Shown here: one piece after another, positions 59,701 through 64,000 of the stretch
Layout of the letters: the number at the start of each line of letters is the position of its first letter
Position numbering within the stretch: position 1 is the stretch's first letter
Program-made: the position numbers and the translations under genes
Source: Siphonodentalium dalli
Taxonomy: Eukaryota; Mollusca; Scaphopoda; Gadilida; Siphonodentaliidae
NCBI GenBank assembly: GCA_032622095.1
Contig: CP136063.1
Span: 122,656,723-122,720,722 of the forward strand
DNA length: 64,000 nt
Direction of reading: 5' to 3'
Notes under the pieces: model-generated
What the model saw: the letters and a program-made list of their open reading frames with translations, nothing else
Database searches by the model: none
What the model was told of the DNA's origin: nothing

Positions 59701-61933
59701 GTCTGTTAATCTATATCCTAGTATGTTGTTGAAGCAAACCAATTTTTTATTTAGGCCTAAAAAAAAAATACGTTTGTTTCCGCTAACCCGACCGACCCTA
59801 TTTTAAACACCCGACCCTAAACTTTTTTTTAATTTAGGTCCCAATTCATATCATAACAAGATGCAAAACATTTATATATTTATATACCCGGTATATTGAC
59901 ATAAGAAATTTAAGTATACAAAAAGATTTAAGTTTAACAGTTGGAATCATACTGTAAAGTATGTTTGGCTTTATCTACAATGTAGCTTTCATCTGTGAAA
60001 ACTTCAAATAATTTGAGTTCAGGTATGTTTATCATTCAGCATTCAGACTTCAGTATTTCAATCAAGGAACAGGAACATTAACAATTTGATCAAATCAACC
60101 TGGTTATCAAGTGGGATCTCATAATACCAAATGAAAAATTAACATAGAGATTAGTACATCTACTTGGTACTCCATCGCCCTCAATGTGCTGAGGATTATG
60201 TACCATATATAGTCATTACTACCTTAATACATGTACATTGTTTCTGTACTACATGTACATGTAGTATTTCTGTACTACATGTACATGTAGTATATTATGT
60301 ACAGTATGTGTCTCACTTGAATTTTATAAAATAGCCTATTTATGAATTAGAGTGATAATGGCAAGTCTCATTTCAAGCAGGATAAGCATAATCCATTGAA
60401 CCAAAAGATATCTGACAATAGCGTATAAGCATTTCCAATCCATACATATATAAAAATTTCCAAAGTTATGCTTGAGAAACTTGATCAAATTGACCTCTCA
60501 GTAAAATTCAAAATACTGACTCAAAGCGCCTTAGATTAGCTCTAAATGCAATGGATTTTCAAAAAATTTCCAGGGGGCGAACCCCCACCATCATCAGGGA
60601 GTCACCCTTCCCAAACATTCCTCCGCTCAGGCCTTCAGGTTATGCCTTTTGGCATATCATTGCCCAAAAACAGGTGTCCCCAAAAAATACCTAGATCCTT
60701 CACTGAATGCGGAGGAGAAGGTGGTGTTGTGAAGCCGCCCTTAAGAGATCGGTACAAGACGGTCACTCCAATATGTGAACATGTGCAGTGGTGCTGGATT
60801 GACTCCAGTTGTCGCCAGACCATATGGGAAATATTAGGATTATCAAAGACTATATTAGTATATAGACTAGTATATATGTAAATATTAAAGCATATGTAAG
60901 ATTGAATTGGAGTTTCTAGTTCCTCTGTCATCTGGGTTAACCTGATTGGGGCTAAGAAGTGCATAGTTTGGGTTATTGACAAGTATTATACAGTTATTTT
61001 TAAAGATACTGAAAAAAAAAAAATTAACAAAAAAAAAGAAGTTAAGCCTACCTACCTACCCTAATATTTTTTAGCTCGTTAGCGGAAACAAAGGTATTTT
61101 TTGTTTAGGCCTTATTTTACTTTGTTTTCACAGGTGTCAGGACAGAAGCATTTCTGTTGTGTTAACTACGAAAGATTTCACCAACATTTCAGAGATCAAG
61201 CATTTATAGATGCAGTTAGCAGGAAAGTTGATAAAGTAAGTGCTACAAGTACATGTTTATAATAGACAGTGACTTTAGCATGCAGTGGAGTGACTTTGAT
61301 GTGAAATTAACTCTCTGTGCACTTTCTCCATGAATAAAGCTGACTAGTGACAGAAACTGCGATAAAATCTCAGGATTTTATTTGACCCGTACTGAACTGA
61401 CGATCAATTTTATAATGTTTTTACAACATTTATTGAATAGGGGTATGTCAATTTTTGTAGTTTAGAAATTCACACATCTCAATTATAGTTGCTGTAACTC
61501 TTGTTAATTTTGGTTGGTTTGGTGGGGTTTATCCTATTTTCAGCTGCTAGGACATATCACATCATCAGTTTTAAAAGTAGAGGAAAGACAGCACAGAGGA
61601 TTAATTTCACTAGGAAGTCACTCCACTGCACATAGAAACCACCAACCTGTGGAATGTAACTGACAAAACTTGCCCATATACATAAATCATGTTCCCTTCC
61701 ATGCACATGGATCACAAATCTTCTCTTATCAGGATTTGAACCAGTTTTAACCATCGCTCGATGGCTTATGATAGACTAATATGTTACACACCTTACCAAC
61801 TCAGCCACTTTTGTCTTCCATTTATCTGCTCTTGTTTCAGCAAGCTTCAGAGATCATGCGTACATCATTAAGACTGTGTGAAGTTACCTCTGATCCACGG
61901 GCACAGACCACTCATCCTCTCACAGCTACAGAG
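32601..61933 (+). CDS. POLR3C: RNA polymerase III subunit RPC3 (POLR3C), 5' six exons, incomplete
   Basis: RPC3 (yeast C82) forms a subcomplex with RPC6 and RPC7 on Pol III and helps open promoters during transcription of tRNA and 5S genes in the nucleus. It is built from extended winged-helix domains. Six exons (32601-32747, 48605-48866, 55478-55654, 56732-56808, 61134-61235, 61841-61933) join without a phase break and give about 286 residues against about 534 in human, so roughly the C-terminal half lies beyond the window. Diagnostic stretches are LIQHNIVKFD, RFPKYIYYAK, VEELLHNG, a KRKRS...GPSKK basic linker, and RFHQHFRDQA. Introns are 15857, 6611, 1077, 4325 and 605 bp, all packed with repeats. 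No downstream exon is visible before the LINE at 62993. Confidence 0.92.
32858..34998. repeat. giant inverted repeat, 660 bp arms, 823 bp spacer
   Basis: Arms 32858-33517 and 34341-34998 are almost identical and inverted. Each contains the same 78-codon ORF (33211-33447 plus, 34408-34644 minus; MLNVMLLCQ...), an uncharacterised AT-rich frame that may be chance. The spacer 33518-34340 holds two diverged copies of TAGCGTTTGTTTC. No target duplication could be settled. Foldback transposon or segmental inverted duplication are both possible. Confidence 0.88.
35426..37581. mobile_element. hAT-like element (middle layer of the nest)
   Basis: Tips TAGGGCTGGGCGATATTG (35434) and CCGCCCAGCACTA (to 37573). 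Flanks GCGAAGAT and CCGAAGAT are an 8 bp duplication with one mismatch. Subterminal ATATCGCGATATT and GATATATCG words mark it as a hAT of the TGGGCGATA type. It carries another insertion at 35546-36505. No transposase recognised. Confidence 0.82.
35538..36513. mobile_element. hAT-like element (innermost layer)
   Basis: Perfect 8 bp duplication AGTACAAT (35538-35545 and 36506-36513) around TIRs TAGTGTTCAAACGA and TCGTTTGAACACTA. Subterminal GTCGACTAGTCG repeats. 960 bp, non-coding. It inserted into the left end of the middle hAT. Confidence 0.92.
39091..39303 (+). CDS. unrecognised 70-codon ORF, possible gene remnant
   Basis: Protein-like composition (charged, few low-complexity runs) with Cys and Tyr spread through it. 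It ends at a TAA formed by the first bases of the target duplication, so the stop was present before the insertion. Downstream of the insertion, 41660-41860 stays open in another frame with a basic tail (KPGQRKRKP). Possibly a decayed ORF of the surrounding element. No family recognised. Confidence 0.25.
   Translation: MIRLLTAIEIGANRLHYDRDHPNYKDLIKDSRVIHDPYANIFRASCREIVYGEYRTRNCNVVYLDSDSLH
39301..41659. mobile_element. 2.3 kb TIR element with 8 bp target duplication
   Basis: TAACCAAG is duplicated exactly (39301-39308 and 41652-41659). TIRs begin GGTCCTACTAAACAACGAAC and include several AACGAACA words plus about 100 bp more of inverted similarity. The interior holds a strong hairpin at 40069-40182 (arm TCTATTTTATACGTAATTTA). 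The 8 bp duplication would fit hAT, Merlin or related groups; the tip does not settle it. No transposase. Confidence 0.87.
42303..43439. other. POLR3C intron 1, no gene
   Basis: Short AGCTAAAT/GAGCTCA palindromes at 42330-42380 and a 30 bp direct repeat (CACATTCGTAGCCAGCTTTT, 42761 and 42788). Nothing else supported. Confidence 0.4.
43440..44848. repeat. AGCTCAAC element with about 160 bp internal repeats
   Basis: Short TIRs AGCTCAACTT (43513) and AAGTTGAGCT (to 44752) bound about six and a half units of 155-168 bp. The units contain GGGGTCATTCGG, ACATGGCCGCCAGCAGCCAT and TAGCACGGGCTACAGGTCGT. About 70 bp direct repeats flank the block (43444-43512 and 44778-44846, with TTGTTAAAT, GTGACTTGACTTGTTA and GCCCTTTTTAG). 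Dispersed families of this kind are common in molluscs. Confidence 0.8.
44862..45713 (-). CDS. TatD-family metal-dependent DNase-like protein, single exon
   Basis: 283 residues, the usual length for TatD/TATDN proteins (about 260-300), which are TIM-barrel metallohydrolases cleaving DNA. Metal-site motifs are in order: DTHFH (Asp9, His11, His13), GIHP (75-78), EIGLD (Glu107), LHLRG (His145), HLHSF (His177/179) and LLETDAPYF (Asp230). The full expected set is present, so the protein may be functional. It is closest in style to TATDN2-like proteins (inference). It lies antisense in POLR3C intron 1 with no introns and with transposons on both sides, so a retrocopy or a gene carried by a mobile element is possible. 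Confidence 0.82.
   Translation of the reverse strand: MYPTLQAVDTHFHVNRMNRFFRTKVNTPMDAINSAAQTVQPRINVLVVGGVNVHWDPLEFPDVIVNDPWWKTAIGIHPKSYRMAQNDRIYRRWVELIQNPSLTAIWEIGLDRSKDLSPQDYYHQDEVICRLLGATRKVEKPIILHLRGTKVDSWGRDISLVALYMCKRECPANQVFHLHSFMGTPDMVNAWRDNFHNAYFGISGSCMHFCTEQKESVKAIPENRLLLETDAPYFGKEMRRTYTSPGLIGEVADAVGKIRGQSLRNIVGCTRVNASVVYGIPRV
45784..46336 (-). pseudogene. truncated partial copy of the TatD-like gene
   Basis: 46228-45881 repeats the middle of the neighbouring gene almost exactly, from EIGLD through HLHSF to TEQKE. It lacks the N-terminal DTHFH and GIHP and the C-terminal ETDAPY, so it cannot form a complete metal site. It sits between two direct copies of a 100 bp unrelated sequence (45784-45881 and 46231-46336, containing GGCGCCCTATCGGGAGAAAA). 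The frame runs artificially into these flanks, giving a 161-codon ORF (46271-45786). Confidence 0.82.
46337..47159 (+). repeat. degenerate direct repeats in POLR3C intron 1
   Basis: Three diverged units near 46700, 46880 and 47035 share AAATTATTGAAATCGGTTCA and GTCGGACAGAATTTTCTAAG. The right end is a GGACGGA-rich stretch (47090-47145). Confidence 0.6.
47160..47940 (+). repeat. 158 bp-unit dispersed repeat, copy 1
   Basis: About four and a half units with GAGGACATTCAATAGAG, TAGAGTTATTCATCTTTGTT and GAAATGTTGGCTTTTTGGTC. It ends in a unique tail containing CACGCTAGGCGGTAGGCC. Confidence 0.85.
47941..48604. other. end of POLR3C intron 1
   Basis: No repeat or exon recognised except the acceptor of exon 2 at its right end. 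Confidence 0.4.
48605..48866 (+). CDS. POLR3C: POLR3C exon 2
   Basis: Acceptor TTCTTTACAG, donor TCAG|GTATTT. Phase 0 in, phase 1 out. Encodes VKKVLCLLIQHNIV, the sequence RFPKYIYYAKSLYGDAAELL and VTERLNEALRAS: the end of the first winged helix and the start of the second. Confidence 0.93.
48867..50272. repeat. POLR3C intron 2, left part: duplication, AGCTCACCTG element, A-runs
   Basis: 48960-49050 and 49142-49225 are tandem copies (ATATTGCTGATG, GATGATGGAA, TTATTCCCCTTT). From 49762 an AGCTCACCTGAAACGAAG-type dispersed element runs to about 50155 with two to three diverged units (GGGTTCATATTTG, GGTCACCAGGTCAATTAG). 50161-50207 is two long A runs. No gene. Confidence 0.6.
50273..50825 (+). 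repeat. tandem duplication of a hairpin unit, about 328 bp
   Basis: Hairpins 50273-50340 and 50601-50660 belong to the family of the 22 and 26 kb MITEs. Each is followed by the same 150 bp (AAGGAAATATTGTTAGGCCA ... AATGAGATGT). Confidence 0.82.
50826..51944. other. POLR3C intron 2, no feature recognised
   Basis: AT-rich, with short ACACATGTACAC repeats near 51030. No gene. Confidence 0.4.
51945..52535 (+). repeat. 37 bp minisatellite
   Basis: About sixteen units of ATGCCCTATCAGTGCTGGAG followed by GTTCATGTTATTGAACG. Higher-order variants (TGTTCTATCAGTGCTAGAGG) alternate in pairs, and one unit is shortened near 52345. Confidence 0.93.
52536..53466. other. POLR3C intron 2, no feature recognised
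   Basis: No repeat or exon could be supported. Confidence 0.4.
53467..54717 (+). mobile_element. non-autonomous Helitron, 1.25 kb
   Basis: Starts TCTATATAATATAAAACCCG after a flanking A (53466). Ends with a CCCGTCA-TTT-TGACGGG hairpin (54690-54706), CAATCCC and CTAG (54714-54717) before a flanking T. The 5' end also carries CCCGTCA. The interior has (GTCT)n and two diverged units with GGGCCGCAG and GCTGAATAAA. No Rep-helicase. Confidence 0.9.
54718..55477. other. POLR3C intron 2, right end
   Basis: 55090-55260 is a diverged relative of the 158 bp repeat (TCAATGAAATTTGGTATGCA). No gene other than the exon 3 acceptor. Confidence 0.45.
55478..55654 (+). CDS. POLR3C: POLR3C exon 3
   Basis: Acceptor ACACCAATTGCAG, donor GATA|GTGAGT. 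Phase 1 in (split Gly codon) and phase 1 out. Encodes HEEITQELVRKKLSSLMM and THFIQKC, matching the segment of RPC3 that precedes its variable linker, then a polar linker. Confidence 0.88.
55655..56731. other. POLR3C intron 3
   Basis: A 118-codon open frame at 55759-56115 is probably chance. No motif and no splice support. Confidence 0.4.
56732..56808 (+). CDS. POLR3C: POLR3C exon 4 (basic linker)
   Basis: Acceptor ATTTTATTTGTCAG, donor CCAG|GTGAGA. 77 bp, phase 1 in, phase 0 out. Encodes a Lys/Arg-rich linker (KGNKRKRSLDDEAGPSKKFR), comparable in position and character to the nuclear-localisation-like linker of vertebrate RPC3. Confidence 0.88.
56937..57980 (+). repeat. 158 bp-unit dispersed repeat, copy 2
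   Basis: Opens with ACCCCCTTT and its inverse around an A run, then a CCGTCCGTCC run. About five and a half units follow, and the same tail as copy 1 (CACACTAGGCGGTATGCC). Same orientation as 47160-47940. Confidence 0.87.
57981..58719. other. POLR3C intron 4, no feature recognised
   Basis: No supported feature. Confidence 0.4.
58720..59160 (+). repeat. dispersed repeat, possible SINE or LINE tail
   Basis: Contains TTTATATAGCGCATTCCACA, CACTTTACATCAATTATTAT and GACCTTGCTCAAGGGACACA, ending ACCACTGGACCACCAGGCT. Shares its second half with 2090-2275. Confidence 0.5.
59161..59753. other. POLR3C intron 4, no feature recognised
   Basis: AT-rich. No gene. Confidence 0.4.
59754..61111. mobile_element. 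TIR element, 1.36 kb, next to POLR3C exon 5
   Basis: Tips GGCCTAAAAAAAAAATACGT and its near inverse ending TTTGTTTAGGCC, both followed inward by TTTGTTTCCGCTAAC or its inverse and a TACC/GACC-rich segment. The interior has a palindromic TACATGTACATGTAG repeat (60250-60295) and no transposase. The target duplication is unclear because both flanks are T-rich. Confidence 0.75.
61134..61235 (+). CDS. POLR3C: POLR3C exon 5
   Basis: Acceptor TTTGTTTTCACAG, donor AAA|GTAAGT. 34 codons, phase 0. Contains NYERFHQHFRDQAF, the most conserved RPC3 signature seen in this window. The acceptor lies only 22 bp from the end of a TIR transposon. Confidence 0.93.
61236..61840. other. POLR3C intron 5
   Basis: 605 bp between exons 5 and 6. 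No repeat recognised. Confidence 0.7.
61841..61933 (+). CDS. POLR3C: POLR3C exon 6
   Basis: Acceptor CTTGTTTCAG, donor GAG|GTAACA. 31 codons, phase 0. Encodes ASEIMRTSLRLCEVTSDPRA and ends HPLTATE, corresponding to the stretch before the third winged helix. The gene continues beyond the window. Confidence 0.88.
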
Positions 61934-62992
61934 GTAACATTTATGTTCACAGATTCTGTATAAATAAAAAAGCAATCATATTGTCTCCTATAAAGCTGTT
62001 GACTAATATGCATATACACAACCTTTGATTTGAAGCAATTAGTAAGTGACTCTGAGTCACTGGTGAAGTTTTGAATCACACAATTTTTGTAGGTCACAAC
62101 TGGAACAGTCATGAATTTTATACATCCAACAAAGGGGTTCAGTATGGGTTCTGAAGTGATAACCCACTCATATATAACACTATATATATAGTGTAAAATC
62201 TCTCCAAACCGACACCCTTCGGACCAGCCCTTCTGTTCGGTATAGAGAGGTGTTCGGTTTATAGAAAATTACACTACAATTGTAATGTATTGACGTCGTT
62301 GTTGAAGCACAACCAACTCATCATTGATTAATTTTAATTTATTCAATAAAGGACCAAATAAAATATAAATAATAATAGATAAAACATCATATTATAATAA
62401 GAATTAAAAACATAGCCTATTAAGACATGAAACATGGAAACTATAAATTTTACGGTTATTGAAAGTCGCTTAAAAATGTTGCATCATCAGTGGTAGATTC
62501 GTACTCTTGTATAATCATACTAATATAATTAGCAGTGTTTTGTTCGGTGACCGCTTTGAACCGGATTATAACCGGATGATAAATGAATGCATATTTAACA
62601 CATTGAGTGAACAATGGTGACTTCACGAGGATTACAGCACTGACATTTACATCAATCATTGCACTGAATTGGACTCTTATGTTTACAACCACTGTCCAAA
62701 CTAAACACTAATTATCTAAACATACATGATGGTAGTGTATTGTCACCAATACAGTTTTAATCAATCTGTCATAATGAATAAGCCAACACGAAAACGGCTG
62801 CTCTATGTTGATGTATTGACCAGAAATTTAAATCAAAGACAGCGTGTGTCAATACGTCGAACATGCTGTCAACACCATATACAGAACTCAACTCACAAAA
62901 GAAACCATCCAACAGTTCACATACAGACGTTAAAAAAACAACACAGCCAAAGCTGACACGCCCAAACACACAAGCCGATTGTAACACCTACA
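61934..62992. other. POLR3C intron 6 (start) and LINE 5' flank
   Basis: 62188-62270 resembles one tip of a pogo/Tigger-like element (GTGTAAAATCTCTCCAAACC, with GTTCGG repeats), but no second tip was found. 62774-62956 is a basic 60-codon ORF just before the LINE ORF that could be the end of a LINE ORF1; unproven. Confidence 0.35.
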
Positions 62993-64000
62993 ATGGCTGA
63001 CACGACCAAACAGACTACAACAACACGCCACACACACAACTTTCCCACACAAAAACACGCCTTTCACCTACTCCACGTCAACATAAACGGACTATCTGCT
63101 AAACGCCAAATTCTTCAAGAGTACATCACCGACCAACAACCAGACGTTATCGCCATCAACGAAACGAAACTCAACGACAACAGATGGGTTAGCTTCACCA
63201 ACTACAAGATCGCCCGCCGTGACCGTACCGCACACGGTGGCGGGGTCGCTCTCCTCATCCATAAAGACCTGAAACACGCCATGCTCAACACCGACGACCT
63301 AGACGAAGAAACCCTGGCAGTAGAAGTCACCATTCGCAGTGCCAAGACTGCCATCATCGCCACATATAACCCGCCAAACACAGACCTCAGCAATGCCTCC
63401 TTCAAACACTTCACATCAACCCACCGCCACTGCATCTTCATCGGAGACTACAACGCGAAGCACACCTACTACGGCTGTAAAGATACCAACAGAAACGGTG
63501 ACCGAATGTTCAACATCATCGAAGATCTTGATCTACTCATACTAAACAACATAGACGAACCAACACATCACCACGCGGCGACCAACAAATGGGACATCCT
63601 AGACCTAGCCATTGCCACTCCATCCATCGCATCTAAAGGAATCATGTGCTATATTGGAGACGACGTATCCAGCGACCACCTACCCGTACACATAAGATCC
63701 AGCAATGCCTCAACCGATCGCCACCCGAAAACCCTCCGCCGCAACCTAAATAAAGCCGACTGGGACAGTTTCCGACAGCAACTCACCAACAGCATAGACA
63801 ATTCACCCATCACATCAACCAGCGACATTGACGCGACATGCCAGCACCTATCCCAAACCCTCGAATCAGCCCTAGATACAGCATGCCCGAAACAACAAGT
63901 CAACACCACAGCATGGCGAGTCTCCCCCGAAACTCTGAAAATGATCCGACTTAAACGCAAGCTAAGAAGACTACAGCAGAAAAACCCAAACGACATGTAC
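62993..64000 (+). CDS. LINE ORF2, apurinic-type endonuclease domain, cut by the window edge
   Basis: An open frame from ATG 62993 to the end of the window (336 codons). Motifs of the exonuclease-endonuclease-phosphatase fold appear in order: HVNINGLSAK (catalytic Asn), AINETKL (Glu), GGGVALLI, TYNPP, FIGDYNAKH (Asp and Asn), WDILDLAIA and SSDHLPV (Asp-His). It then reads RRNLNKADWDSFRQQL, a phrase typical of Jockey/I-type LINEs between endonuclease and RT. The RT domain should follow outside the window. The frame is GC-richer in third positions than its surroundings, and intact, so this is a young insertion in POLR3C intron 6. Confidence 0.9.
   Translation, partial: MADTTKQTTTTRHTHNFPTQKHAFHLLHVNINGLSAKRQILQEYITDQQPDVIAINETKLNDNRWVSFTNYKIARRDRTAHGGGVALLIHKDLKHAMLNTDDLDEETLAVEVTIRSAKTAIIATYNPPNTDLSNASFKHFTSTHRHCIFIGDYNAKHTYYGCKDTNRNGDRMFNIIEDLDLLILNNIDEPTHHHAATNKWDILDLAIATPSIASKGIMCYIGDDVSSDHLPVHIRSSNASTDRHPKTLRRNLNKADWDSFRQQLTNSIDNSPITSTSDIDATCQHLSQTLESALDTACPKQQVNTTAWRVSPETLKMIRLKRKLRRLQQKNPNDMY

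Noticed and set aside
62188-62270. Possible pogo/Tigger terminal repeat
   Set aside because: Only one tip-like sequence was found and no TA-flanked partner, so it is not listed as an element.

Overview
This is animal genomic DNA, most likely from a bivalve or other mollusc. The evidence is split eukaryotic genes with GT-AG introns, an AT-rich background, and an extreme load of dispersed repeats of the kind common in bivalve genomes: AGCTCAC/AGCTCAAC-type elements, long runs of 150-160 bp imperfect repeats, CTGTC/CCGTC-rich repeats, and ACATGTA-rich DNA. The mollusc assignment is inference. No rRNA, tRNA or CRISPR locus was found.

Host genes. (1) The 3' part of an unrecognised plus-strand gene: three phase-compatible segments at 1698-1761, 2669-2809 and 20020-20207 (stop codon), with a 17.2 kb intron holding two DIRS-type retroelements. 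(2) The 5' half of the RNA polymerase III subunit RPC3 gene (POLR3C) on the plus strand. Six exons at 32601-32747, 48605-48866, 55478-55654, 56732-56808, 61134-61235 and 61841-61933 join in phase and encode about 286 residues; the rest lies beyond the right edge. Its first intron is 15.9 kb. (3) Antisense inside that intron, a single-exon TatD-family metal-dependent DNase-like gene (44862-45713, minus), followed by a truncated partial duplicate (45786-46271).

Mobile DNA, left to right. 3428-9466 is a DIRS-type tyrosine-recombinase retrotransposon with inverted terminal repeats, an intact gag-like ORF, broken RT-RNase H and recombinase ORFs, and an internal complementary region (ICR). A LINE 3' remnant (about 14047-14744, minus) abuts a second DIRS-type shell (about 14845-19387) that has terminal repeats and an ICR but no recognisable DIRS proteins. 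20422-21760 is a hAT-like element with an 8 bp target duplication. 22073-22480 and 26092-26547 are two opposite-facing piggyBac-like MITEs carrying strong hairpins. 24345-24598 is a hairpin doublet. 24925-25354 is a short minus-strand Helitron. 26697-28335 is a 21 bp minisatellite that switches strand. 29209-29333 is a near-perfect hairpin. 29800-31008 holds two clusters of CTTAAG-centred palindromes. 31230-32394 is a TIR element with a 10 bp target duplication, filled with 20 bp GAGATATCTC palindromes.

Within POLR3C introns: a giant inverted repeat (32858-34998); a nest of TIR elements (35073-38429 containing 35434-37573 containing 35546-36505); another TIR pair (38430-42302) containing an 8 bp-TSD element (39309-41651); a 160 bp repeat block (43513-44752); two copies of a 158 bp repeat family (47160-47940, 56937-57980); a 37 bp minisatellite (51945-52535); a Helitron (53467-54717); and a TIR element ending 22 bp before exon 5 (59754-61111). 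The window ends inside the endonuclease domain of a LINE (62993-64000).

Overall the window is two ordinary genes whose introns have become transposon reservoirs. The most unusual structures are the paired DIRS elements and the palindrome-filled elements at 29.8-32.4 kb.
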